NCBI GenBank assembly: GCA_046483125.1
Contig: JAWODU010000030.1
Coordinates: 1 to 34,569, forward strand
DNA from: JAWODU01 sp046483125
GTDB lineage: Bacteria > Verrucomicrobiota > Kiritimatiellia > UBA8416 > JAWODU01
Length of the DNA: 34,569 nt
Direction: 5' to 3'
Every line of letters begins with the position of its first letter. Within the stretch, counting starts at the first letter, position 1. Made by a program: the position numbers and the translations under genes. The notes below the pieces were generated by a model. It was not told the origin of the DNA and did no database searches. It was given only the letters and a program-made list of their open reading frames with translations. Positions 14,550 through 21,839 of this stretch are shown here, piece after piece.

Positions 14550-15198
14550 TGGTTTTGCCCTCCCTGGATTCTATATCTGCGGCTTTTTTGCAAACCCAGA
14601 CCTTGATCCCTATACGTCCGGCCGTTGTCGCCGCTTCCGCGAACCCGTAATCTATTCCCGCTCTTAAAGTGTGCAAGGGAATTTTCCCTTCCTTGTACCA
14701 TTCCGCCCGCGAGAGTTCCGATCCCCCGAGCCGTCCGCCCGCCCGTACTTTAATACCGTCAACCCCCATGTCCATTGCCAGCTTAATGGCCCGTTTCATC
14801 GCCCGCCTGAAAGACACTCTCCTGGACACCTGAAGCGCTATGTTTTCCGCTATCAGCTGAGCCGACGTATCCGCGGACTTGACTTCATGAATTTCAACGT
14901 AAGCTTCTTTTCCCGTCAGATCCGCTATCTCGCCTCTGAGCCGCTCTATATCCTGTCCCTTGCGGCCGATTACTATGCCTGGACGCGCGGTGTGAATGTT
15001 AACGCGGACGCGACCTGCGTAGCGTTCAATTATCACGTTTTCGATCCCCCCGTGTTCCAGCGTTTTGTGCACGAGTTCCCGTATGGCAACATCCTCCGCC
15101 AGGAAATTACCGAACTCCTTTTTTCCGCTGAACCAGCGCGACCGCCAATTCTTCGCAACACCGACTCTTAAACCGATAGGATTTACTTTCTGTCCCAA
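14524..15198 (-). CDS. rpsC: Ribosomal protein S3
   Basis: This 224-residue protein forms part of the mRNA entry channel. It starts MGQKVNPIGLRVGVAKNWRS and has a KH domain with GIVIGRKGQDIERLRGEI, then the C-terminal S3 domain (GVDGIKVRAGGRLGGSELSR and HTLRAGIDYGFAEA). Length is normal. Its last codons overlap the start of rplP. Confidence 0.98.
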   Translation of the reverse strand: MGQKVNPIGLRVGVAKNWRSRWFSGKKEFGNFLAEDVAIRELVHKTLEHGGIENVIIERYAGRVRVNIHTARPGIVIGRKGQDIERLRGEIADLTGKEAYVEIHEVKSADTSAQLIAENIALQVSRRVSFRRAMKRAIKLAMDMGVDGIKVRAGGRLGGSELSRAEWYKEGKIPLHTLRAGIDYGFAEAATTAGRIGIKVWVCKKAADIESREGKTNASYAKQA

Positions 15199-15238
15199 AA
15201 CATTTCTCCTTGCCGAATACCCTTCCGGCCGGGCGTTT

Positions 15239-15586
15239 TCAGTCTTCCGCGTTTTCCCCGTCCGTCAATACTACCTTGATATGGCATGTTTTGCGCAGAA
15301 TCGGCCTTGTCATGCCCCTGGCCCGCGCCCAGTACCGCCTGTACGACGGACCCTGGTTCACTATGGCGTCTTTCACCTGCAGTTTATCCACGTCCATTTT
15401 TGCGTTATTCCTCGCGTTGGCCACCGCCGACTTCAGGGTCTTCCCGATCAGGCGCCCGGCCTTACCTCCGCTCAGATCGGTAATCTTCAAAGCCTCTTCA
15501 ACGCTTATATCCCGCATCCGGCGTACCAGCCCCCTGGCTTTCGCCGGGGACAACCTGACAAATTTTGACTCCGCGCTTACGTTCAT
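15239..15586 (-). CDS. rplV: Ribosomal protein L22
   Basis: This 115-residue protein lines the exit tunnel; its beta-hairpin forms part of the macrolide-sensitive constriction. It carries VRLSPAKARGLVRRMRDISV, KTLKSAVANARNN and the hairpin region GPSYRRYWARARGMTRPILR. It lies between rpsS and rpsC. Confidence 0.96.
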   Translation of the reverse strand: MNVSAESKFVRLSPAKARGLVRRMRDISVEEALKITDLSGGKAGRLIGKTLKSAVANARNNAKMDVDKLQVKDAIVNQGPSYRRYWARARGMTRPILRKTCHIKVVLTDGENAED

Positions 15587-15611
15587 CTCAGGCGGTCCTT
15601 TCCCGCTCTCA

Positions 15612-15896
15612 TCATTTCAGAGAAGTGGTTTTATCAGTGTGCGAGCCGTGACGGCGAAACGTTCTTGTCGGCGCAAATTCTCCCAGCCTGTGGCCCACCA
15701 TGTTCTCTGTGACAAATATCGAAACGTGCTGTTTCCCGTTATGAATAGCCATAGTGTGGCCAACGAACTCGGGCACGACCATTGATCGGCGCGACCATGT
15801 CCGGATGGGCCGCTTGTCTCCCACGCGGTTCATTCGCTCGACCTTTTTCAGAAGTTTTTCGTCCACGTAAGGACCTTTTTTAATGGAACGTGCCAT
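15612..15896 (-). CDS. rpsS: Ribosomal protein S19
   Basis: This 94-residue protein of the 30S head begins MARSIKKGPYVDEKLLKKVE and has IRTWSRRSMVVPEFVGHTMA, VFVTENMVGHRLGEFAP-like and TRTFRRHG, all typical of S19. GGGAGG precedes the ATG at 15896. Confidence 0.97.
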   Translation of the reverse strand: MARSIKKGPYVDEKLLKKVERMNRVGDKRPIRTWSRRSMVVPEFVGHTMAIHNGKQHVSIFVTENMVGHRLGEFAPTRTFRRHGSHTDKTTSLK

Positions 15897-15928
15897 ACTT
15901 TACCTCCCGGCCCCGGCCGGTTTATCTC

Positions 15929-16753
15929 CTACTTTCTCCGTTTTACAATAAACTTGTTCGACGGTTTCCTCTTTCTTCTCGTCCTGCCGGACTTGGCGAG
16001 TTTCCCCCATGGAGAAACAGGATGACCTCCCCCCGAACTGCGCCCTTCGCCGCCCCCCATGGGGTGATCAACCGGGTTCATAGCCACTCCGCGAACTGTC
16101 GGCCGTACGCCCTGCCATCTGCGTCTCCCGGCCTTACCCTTCACATCGCTGTCATGTTCCACATTGCCCAGCCGTCCGATTGTGGCCATGCACTTCACGT
16201 TTATCATTCTGATTTCACCCGAGGGCAGTTTCACATGGGCGAACCCGCCTTCCCTGGAAAGTATTCTGGCGCCCAGGCCGGCGCTCCTTACCATTCTGCC
16301 GCCTTTGCCCGGCTCCAGTTCGATGTTGTGTATAGCCATCCCCGGCGGAATGCGGCCCAGAGGCAGAGTGTTGCCCGCCGACGGTTCAACGTCGTTTCCC
16401 GAAATCACTTCCTGGCCCGCTTTTAAACCCTGCGGCGCAAGCATATATCTCTTTTCGCCGTCCGCGTAGCTCACCAGCGCTATATTCGCGGAACGGTTAG
16501 GGTCATATTCAATGGACACCACCTTTGCCGGAATACCGGTCTTCTCCCGCTTGAAATCCACGTCTCTGAGACGCCTCTTATGGCCTCCGCCGCGATGACG
16601 CACTGTAACGCGTCCATTTGCGTTGCGGCCGCCCTTCCCTTTCCTGCCTTTAACAAGTGATCGCTCCGGTTTTCCGGTCGTGATCTCTTCAAAGGTCGAA
16701 ACGGTAGTGAACCGCATCCCCGGTGTCCGCGGTTTCTGTTTTTTTAAAGGCAT
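15929..16753 (-). CDS. rplB: Ribosomal protein L2
   Basis: This 274-residue primary 23S rRNA-binding protein is needed for subunit association and peptidyl transferase assembly. It carries GRNANGRVTVRHRGGGHKRR, the SH3-like core, and the C-terminal VAMNPVDHPMGGGEGRSSGG, which holds the conserved His of the family. Length matches. GGAG lies just upstream of ATG 16753. The 167-base gap to rplW upstream is unusually long and contains an apparent insertion. Confidence 0.98.
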   Translation of the reverse strand: MPLKKQKPRTPGMRFTTVSTFEEITTGKPERSLVKGRKGKGGRNANGRVTVRHRGGGHKRRLRDVDFKREKTGIPAKVVSIEYDPNRSANIALVSYADGEKRYMLAPQGLKAGQEVISGNDVEPSAGNTLPLGRIPPGMAIHNIELEPGKGGRMVRSAGLGARILSREGGFAHVKLPSGEIRMINVKCMATIGRLGNVEHDSDVKGKAGRRRWQGVRPTVRGVAMNPVDHPMGGGEGRSSGGGHPVSPWGKLAKSGRTRRKRKPSNKFIVKRRK

Positions 16754-16804
16754 CTTACTGCTCCGTTTAACGAACGGTTAAAAGGGTCCGCCCGCAGTCT
16801 AAAC

Positions 16805-16932
16805 TATGTCAAATCCTGACTGCTATCCGCGAAAAACACGAAACCCGGCAAATCACTCAGCCAATCCTCCCGCGAAACGCGGGAGGTTATTCGCGTGTTT
16901 CACAGTTGTCTCCTGTGTAGTTATGTCAAATC
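16805..16932. mobile_element. Small structured insertion flanked by 11-base direct repeats at the end of rplW
   Basis: The 11-base word tatgtcaaatc occurs at 16805-16815 and 16922-16932. On the minus strand both copies read GAT-TTG-ACA-TA plus A or G, that is, the last three codons and stop of rplW. The 106 bases between them (16816-16921) contain a nested palindrome: inner stem 16866-16874 with 16878-16886 (nine base pairs, loop AAA) and outer arms aaacacg (16834-16840) and cgtgttt (16894-16900). No coding frame is seen. The simplest reading is insertion of a MITE/REP-like element with an 11-base target duplication. A tandem duplication followed by drift is the alternative. Confidence 0.55.
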
Positions 16933-17202
16933 AATGCTGTCGCTTTCTTTAAGCGATATTATTGCCCGTTTCCAGTTTGACGTTCTGCCGTAGTTAACAG
17001 TGCGCTCCCTCTTTTTCTTGCCGGAAAAATTCGCGGTGTTCACGTTCGTCACCGTAACGTTAAACATCTCTTCTACGGCCTTCCTGATCTCGAGCTTGTT
17101 GGCCTTGCGGTCAACCTTGAAAAAATACTTATTCTGAGCGGCCGAAAGTTCCGTGCCCTTCTCGGTAACCTGGAAGCCAAGTATTACAGCGCTATTTTTC
17201 AT
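16921..17202 (-). CDS. rplW: Ribosomal protein L23
   Basis: This 93-residue exit-tunnel protein is a docking site for trigger factor and SRP. It has the GFQVTEKGTELSAAQNKYFF segment, then KVDRKANKLEIRKAVEEMFN and VTVTNVNTANFSGKKKRE, typical of L23. The ATG overlaps the rplD stop. Its final codons GAT-TTG-ACA and stop are repeated 117 bases downstream, see the adjoining insertion. Confidence 0.96.
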   Translation of the reverse strand: MKNSAVILGFQVTEKGTELSAAQNKYFFKVDRKANKLEIRKAVEEMFNVTVTNVNTANFSGKKKRERTVNYGRTSNWKRAIISLKESDSIDLT

Positions 17203-17834
17203 TTCCCCGGGCCCCTCAGTCGGTCTACCAGTGTGTTCATGCCTTCGCGATCGGCAATCACGACGGGATATTTCATCAGCCGGTACACGTCCGCATCGCG
17301 CGCCCTGACCACTTCCACTTTCGCAATGTTTCCGGCGGCGCGGGCAAGCCCTTTGTCAACCTCGCCCATTACCACCAGTACCGGCGGAACTGCCTTTACG
17401 GCTCTCAGTATCTCGTTAAACTCCATGGCCTTTGCTGAACTTAACGCCAGATTATCCACTGCGCGGATCTCCCCGTTCGCGAGCTTTTCGCTAAAAACCC
17501 GTTTAAAGGCCAGCAAAGCGGCTTTCTTGTTCACTTTTTTCGCGTAACTTCTCGGATGCGGCCCGAACGCGTTACTGCCGCCGCGCCATACAGGGGACTG
17601 CCTGTATCCCGCCCGGGCCAGGCCCGTTCCCTTCTGCCGCCACGGTTTCTTGTTACTGCCCGCTACTTCGCCCTTCCGGAGCGTAGAAGCCGACCCCCTG
17701 CGAACCGCGGCGTTATGCGCCGTAATCGCTTCATGCACGGCCTGTTCTCCCCTGTCGAGAACAAGCAGAGCGTCATCCACCTGGAATTCCTCCAGCGAAA
17801 CGCCCTTCGTATCAAACATCTCGACGGTGCACAT
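17199..17834 (-). CDS. rplD: Ribosomal protein L4
   Basis: This 211-residue tunnel-lining 50S protein is, in E. coli, the autoregulator of the S10 operon. The extended loop KKPWRQKGTGLARAGYRQSP and GGSNAFGPHPRSYAKKVNKK is diagnostic. GGAGG about nine bases before the ATG supports the start at 17834, which shares one base with the rplC stop (TAATG). Whether L4 autoregulation applies here cannot be seen, since this S10 block has no separate leader. Confidence 0.97.
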   Translation of the reverse strand: MCTVEMFDTKGVSLEEFQVDDALLVLDRGEQAVHEAITAHNAAVRRGSASTLRKGEVAGSNKKPWRQKGTGLARAGYRQSPVWRGGSNAFGPHPRSYAKKVNKKAALLAFKRVFSEKLANGEIRAVDNLALSSAKAMEFNEILRAVKAVPPVLVVMGEVDKGLARAAGNIAKVEVVRARDADVYRLMKYPVVIADREGMNTLVDRLRGPGK

Positions 17835-18511
17835 TATTCGGATCCTCCGGAATCCTTTTTGCCGGCCGCCTCAACGGCATCGGGCGGCCGCTTTATCGAT
17901 TTCCTTACTACCACAGTCCCTCCATTCGGTCCCGGGACCGCCCCCCGTACTATGAGAACGTTGTCGTCCTCGCGCACACCCATTACGCGAAGATTCTGCT
18001 GAGTAGCCCGCGCGTTGCCCATATGGCCGGGCATTTTCTTGCCCCTGGCTACGCGGGCCGGGTAGGAGCACTGTCCGATAGCGCCTATCCTTCTCTTTGA
18101 GTGGCCGCCGTGGGTCATTCTGCCGCCGCCCATATTGTAACGTTTAACCACACCCTGGAACCCGCGCCCCTTGGTGATTCCCGTTACATCCACAAACGGA
18201 ACACCGGCGAAAAGCGACACCGTAACGGTGTCCCCCCCTTTCAGTTCCTCGCCGTCATCAATACCGAATTCCATCAAATGCCTCATGGGATTGACCCCGG
18301 CTTTCCTGAAACGCCCCAACAGCGGTTTCGGTACCCGGGATTCCTTCACGGGGGCGTACCCTACCTGTACTGCTTCGTAACCGTCTTTCGCGGCGTTCCT
18401 CCGCTGGATCACGACACACGGCCCGGCCTGAATGACCGTCACGGCGACCCTTCTGCCGTCGTCGTCGAAAATCCGGGTCATACCCAGTTTTTTTCCTATG
18501 AGTCCCTGCAT
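17834..18511 (-). CDS. rplC: Ribosomal protein L3
   Basis: This 225-residue protein of the peptidyl transferase region begins MQGLIGKKLGMTRIFDDDGR and has DVTGITKGRGFQGVVKRYN, then the KMPGHMGNARATQQNL loop near the active centre. The Gln methylated in E. coli L3 is His here, as in many bacteria. A short C-terminal tail follows. Length is normal. Confidence 0.97.
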   Translation of the reverse strand: MQGLIGKKLGMTRIFDDDGRRVAVTVIQAGPCVVIQRRNAAKDGYEAVQVGYAPVKESRVPKPLLGRFRKAGVNPMRHLMEFGIDDGEELKGGDTVTVSLFAGVPFVDVTGITKGRGFQGVVKRYNMGGGRMTHGGHSKRRIGAIGQCSYPARVARGKKMPGHMGNARATQQNLRVMGVREDDNVLIVRGAVPGPNGGTVVVRKSIKRPPDAVEAAGKKDSGGSE

Positions 18512-18520
18512 GATAAAACT

Positions 18521-18832
18521 TCAGATTTTTATTGTTATATCCACGCCCGCCGGAAGATTGAGCTTCCTCAGTTCATCAACCGTCTTGGCCGTGGGCTCCA
18601 CGATTTCCAGAAGACGCTTGTGCGTCCGCATTTCAAATTGATCCATCGATTTCTTGTCTACGTGGGGGCTTCTGTTCACCGTGAACCGCTCTATCCGCGT
18701 CGGAAGCGGGGTCGGCCCTACCACGCGCGCGCCCGTGCTCTTCGCCGTTTCCACTATATCCACCGCCGCCTGGTCCACTACCACATGGTCGTAAGCCTGC
18801 AGACGTATTCTGATCCTCTGATTATTGTCCAT
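18521..18832 (-). CDS. rpsJ: Ribosomal protein S10 (NusE)
   Basis: This 103-residue protein of the 30S head is also the NusE antitermination factor that pairs with NusB and NusG. It carries IRIRLQAYDHVVVDQAAVDI, ARVVGPTPLPTRIERFTVNR and SPHVDKKSMDQFEMRTHKRL. It starts three bases after the fusA stop with AGGTGA as ribosome binding site. There is no tuf gene and no promoter-sized gap between fusA and rpsJ, so str and S10 appear to be one operon. Confidence 0.98.
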   Translation of the reverse strand: MDNNQRIRIRLQAYDHVVVDQAAVDIVETAKSTGARVVGPTPLPTRIERFTVNRSPHVDKKSMDQFEMRTHKRLLEIVEPTAKTVDELRKLNLPAGVDITIKI

Positions 18833-18835
18833 GAA

Positions 18836-20959
18836 TCACCTGTCAAGTAACTTCCGTTTAATCTCCGCGGGTACAAGTTCAAATTCCTTCGGCTCCATCG
18901 TGTAGCCGGCCCGGCCGGCGGAAAGAGACCTGATCGCCGTGGAATAATGAAACATCTCGGCCAGCGGGACACGCGCTCTTATCAATCTTGAACTTCCGCG
19001 ATCCGTCATTTCGTCAACTTTACCCCGTCGACTGTTTACGTCGCCCAGAACATCCCCCATATATTCGTCCGGTACCACTATGCTTAACGCCATTATCGGT
19101 TCAAGCAGTTCCGGCCTCGCGTTTCCTACTGCCTCCTTGAACGCCATGGCCGCGGCGCTCTTGAATGCCACCTCCGACGAAGATTCCGGATCGAAGGCTC
19201 CGCCGGTCACCGCAACACGCACGTCCGTAACCGGATACCCCGCCAGTACCCCCGTATAGATCCCGTCATTCAGTCCCTGTTCCACCGCCCCGCGATACTC
19301 TCCGGGAATCGCTTCCTTGTCTACCCTGAATTCAATAGCGTTTCCCGCCCCGCGTTCCGCCGGTTCGACCGCAACCGTTACCCCTGCGAAGTGACGGTTG
19401 CCCCCTATCATCCGGTCAAACAGTTTTTCACCCCGCCCGGAATCGCTGACAGTCTCGTGATAAGCCACCATGGGTTCACCGGTATTCGCGGCCACCGAAA
19501 ACTCTCTGCGCATCCTCTCCCGCAGGACTTCAAGGTGCAGTTCTCCCATGCCGCCCATAAGAAGCTGACCCGTTTCCGGTTCCGTTCTGACCAGACACGT
19601 CGGGTCCTCGCTCGCCAGCCCCTGCAAAGCGCCCTCAAGTTTATCGTTCTCGGCTCTCGATTTCGGCTCAACCGCTATCCAGACCACCGGCTCGGGAAAT
19701 CTCATCCGTTCCATTTCAACCGGCGCGTTTTCCGTGCAAAGGGTGTCCCCCGTTGTCGCGGAGGAGAACCCGCCAAGTGCTCCTATGTCGCCCGAATAAA
19801 GCGTGTCGACCTCGGCACGGCTGTTCGCGTGCAGCTGCACAATTCTTGTTGGCCGCTCCCTCAGCCCCGTCCTGGGATTGTAGACCCTCTGCCCTTTTCG
19901 AATACGACCCGAATACACGCGCACAAACATCAGCCTTCCCAGGTATGGATCGGTGGTTACCTTGAAAACAAGCGCGCTCAACGACGCAGAATCATCCGGA
20001 GAGCATTGAACCAATTCACCGCTCTTCGGATGCCGCCCTTCAGCGGCGGCCACATCTTCCGGCGAAGGCAGATAATCCACTATAGCGTCAAGCAGTTGCT
20101 GGACCCCCTTGTTCTTCAGCGACGATCCGCAGAGGACGGGGCATATATCACCTTTAAGCACCGTTCTCCTGATGCCTGCCTTCAGCGTTTCAGGCTCCAC
20201 GTCCGCGTTGTCCAGATATGCTTCGAGAACGGTTTCGTCTTTTTCAGCCACACGCTCCACCAGTTGAGAGCGTGCTTTCTCCGCCTCTGGGCCAAGCTCC
20301 GCCGGGATATCCGTTACCTTCACCTCACAGCCCAGACTCTTATCGTCAAAACCCGCCGCTTTCATGGCGATTATGTCAATTACCCCGGAAAACGCGTCCT
20401 CACAACCCCATGGAACCTGCACCGGAACCGCCTCAGCGCCGAGCTTTTCCCTCATTTCCCGCACCACCCTGCTGAAATCGGCTCCCACCCTGTCCATTTT
20501 GTTGACATAAGCTATTCTCGGCACGTTGTATTCCGAGGCCTGGTGCCACACGGTTTCCGACTGTGCTTCCACGCCGCCAACACCGCAGAACACTCCTATG
20601 GCCCCGTCAAGAACCCGGAGGGCCCTTTGTACCTCCACCGTAAAGTCAACATGTCCGGGCGTATCAATAATGTTTACCTGGCAGTTCCTCCAGCCACAGC
20701 TTGTGGCGGCGCTGGTAATAGTTATCCCGCGCTCCTTCTCCTGGTCCATCCAGTCCATTACCGCCGTTCCTTCATGCACCTCGCCGATCTTATGTACCTT
20801 TCCCGAGTAATACAGCATGCGCTCGGTCGTTGTTGTCTTACCCGCGTCAATATGCGCGATAATGCCCACGTTACGCATCGCCGACAGACTCCACCGGCGA
20901 TCCGGTGCCTCGCCCTGACCGGTTTTCCTCTTCTTTTTCACTTTCTGAACCGTTGCCAT
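18836..20959 (-). CDS. fusA: Translation elongation factor G
   Basis: This 707-residue GTPase drives translocation and ribosome recycling. The G domain has AHIDAGKT (about 35-42), the ERGITITSAAT switch region, DTPGH and NKMD; GSSLKNKGVQ gives G5. Domains II to V follow, with the domain IV region (SDSGRGEKLFDRMIGGNRHF) and a normal C-terminus. The N-terminus is about 20 residues longer than usual and basic (VQKVKKKRKTGQ). ATG 20959 is the chosen start; a GTG at 20986 overlapping the rpsG stop is possible, and an internal ATG before RNVGIIAH would give the compact family length. None has a strong ribosome binding site. Confidence 0.95.
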   Translation of the reverse strand: MATVQKVKKKRKTGQGEAPDRRWSLSAMRNVGIIAHIDAGKTTTTERMLYYSGKVHKIGEVHEGTAVMDWMDQEKERGITITSAATSCGWRNCQVNIIDTPGHVDFTVEVQRALRVLDGAIGVFCGVGGVEAQSETVWHQASEYNVPRIAYVNKMDRVGADFSRVVREMREKLGAEAVPVQVPWGCEDAFSGVIDIIAMKAAGFDDKSLGCEVKVTDIPAELGPEAEKARSQLVERVAEKDETVLEAYLDNADVEPETLKAGIRRTVLKGDICPVLCGSSLKNKGVQQLLDAIVDYLPSPEDVAAAEGRHPKSGELVQCSPDDSASLSALVFKVTTDPYLGRLMFVRVYSGRIRKGQRVYNPRTGLRERPTRIVQLHANSRAEVDTLYSGDIGALGGFSSATTGDTLCTENAPVEMERMRFPEPVVWIAVEPKSRAENDKLEGALQGLASEDPTCLVRTEPETGQLLMGGMGELHLEVLRERMRREFSVAANTGEPMVAYHETVSDSGRGEKLFDRMIGGNRHFAGVTVAVEPAERGAGNAIEFRVDKEAIPGEYRGAVEQGLNDGIYTGVLAGYPVTDVRVAVTGGAFDPESSSEVAFKSAAAMAFKEAVGNARPELLEPIMALSIVVPDEYMGDVLGDVNSRRGKVDEMTDRGSSRLIRARVPLAEMFHYSTAIRSLSAGRAGYTMEPKEFELVPAEIKRKLLDR

Positions 20960-20979
20960 TCGATGATAACGCCCGTCAT

Positions 20980-21450
20980 TCACCACGCGTAGTGTGCAAA
21001 GGCCTTGTTGGCCTGCGCCATCTTATGCGTGTCGTCTCTCTTCTTGATCGCATTGCCCTGGTTCCGGTAAGCCTCCATAACTTCCGCGGCCAGCGCGTCC
21101 ACCATAGGCACATTTCTTCTCGCGTTTGAAAACGCTGCCAGCCACCTGAGAGCCAGCGCAAGCTGTCTCTGCCTGCTCACTTCGACCGGGACCTGGTAAG
21201 TCGCCCCTCCAACGCGTTTTGATTTTACCTCGACACGCGGCTTTATGTTGTCGACCGCCTTGACCATTACCTCAAGGGGATCCTCTCCGGTCTTTTCCCT
21301 GATCCTGTCCAGAGCGCCGTATACCACTTTTTCCGCGGTCGTTTTCCTGCCCTCCTGCATGACATAACTGATCACGCGAGCGATGAGTTCGCTGTCATAC
21401 CTCGGATCGGGAATCCGCACCTTTTTGTCGGCTCTGTGTCTTCTGGCCAT
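20980..21450 (-). CDS. rpsG: Ribosomal protein S7
   Basis: This 156-residue primary assembly protein of the 30S head has DPRYDSELIARVISYVMQEG, IKPRVEVKSKRVGGATYQVP and the C-terminal KKRDDTHKMAQANKAFAHYA, all typical of S7. GGAG precedes ATG 21450. In E. coli S7 represses the str operon; no site was identified here. Confidence 0.98.
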   Translation of the reverse strand: MARRHRADKKVRIPDPRYDSELIARVISYVMQEGRKTTAEKVVYGALDRIREKTGEDPLEVMVKAVDNIKPRVEVKSKRVGGATYQVPVEVSRQRQLALALRWLAAFSNARRNVPMVDALAAEVMEAYRNQGNAIKKRDDTHKMAQANKAFAHYAW

Positions 21451-21464
21451 AACTTGCTCCGTAA

Positions 21465-21839
21465 TTATTTTTTTTGCTTCGCAACGCCGTATTTCGAACG
21501 CCCGCGCTTTCTGTCGCCAACTCCAGTCGTGTCAAGGGTCCCGCGGACAATGTGATACCTGACACCGGGAAGGTCTTTCACGCGGCCGCCGCGCACCAGC
21601 ACCACGCTGTGTTCCTGGAGATTGTGACCGACTCCCGGAATGTAAGCGCTGACTTCGTAACCTGAAGTAAGCCTTACGCGCGCCACTTTGCGCAAGGCCG
21701 AATTCGGCTTTTTCGGCGTCTGCGTTTTCACCGCCACGCATACACCCCGTCTCTGAGGACACTTGACCAGCGCCCTGGATTTGTCCTTCTTGCGACCCGT
21801 TCGACGACCTTTTCTGACAAGTTGGTTAATTGTCGGCAT
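21465..21839 (-). CDS. rpsL: Ribosomal protein S12
   Basis: This 124-residue decoding-centre protein begins MPTINQLVRKGRRTGRKKDK and has TPKKPNSALRKVARVRLTSG and GGRVKDLPGVRYHIVRG. The two lysines whose changes give streptomycin resistance are wild type, so a sensitive ribosome is predicted at this protein. The start at 21839 lies inside the last codons of rpoC (14-base overlap), with GGAGGAG upstream. Longer in-frame starts inside rpoC are rejected because the length here is exactly that of the family. Confidence 0.98.
   Translation of the reverse strand: MPTINQLVRKGRRTGRKKDKSRALVKCPQRRGVCVAVKTQTPKKPNSALRKVARVRLTSGYEVSAYIPGVGHNLQEHSVVLVRGGRVKDLPGVRYHIVRGTLDTTGVGDRKRGRSKYGVAKQKK

Noticed and set aside
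16754..16820. TTGACA on the minus strand in the rplW-rplB gap as a promoter -35
   Set aside because: It belongs to the duplicated rplW end (Leu-Thr codons) and no -10 lies at 16-18 bases.
16866..16886. Nine-base-pair hairpin as an intrinsic terminator inside the S10 block
   Set aside because: No T-run on either strand, and it lies within the apparent insertion; read-through into rplB must occur.
19391..20992. 533-codon open frame on the plus strand opposite fusA
   Set aside because: It is antisense to a complete EF-G gene, has no recognisable family, is rich in His, Arg and Pro as expected from codon mirroring, and has no ribosome binding site.
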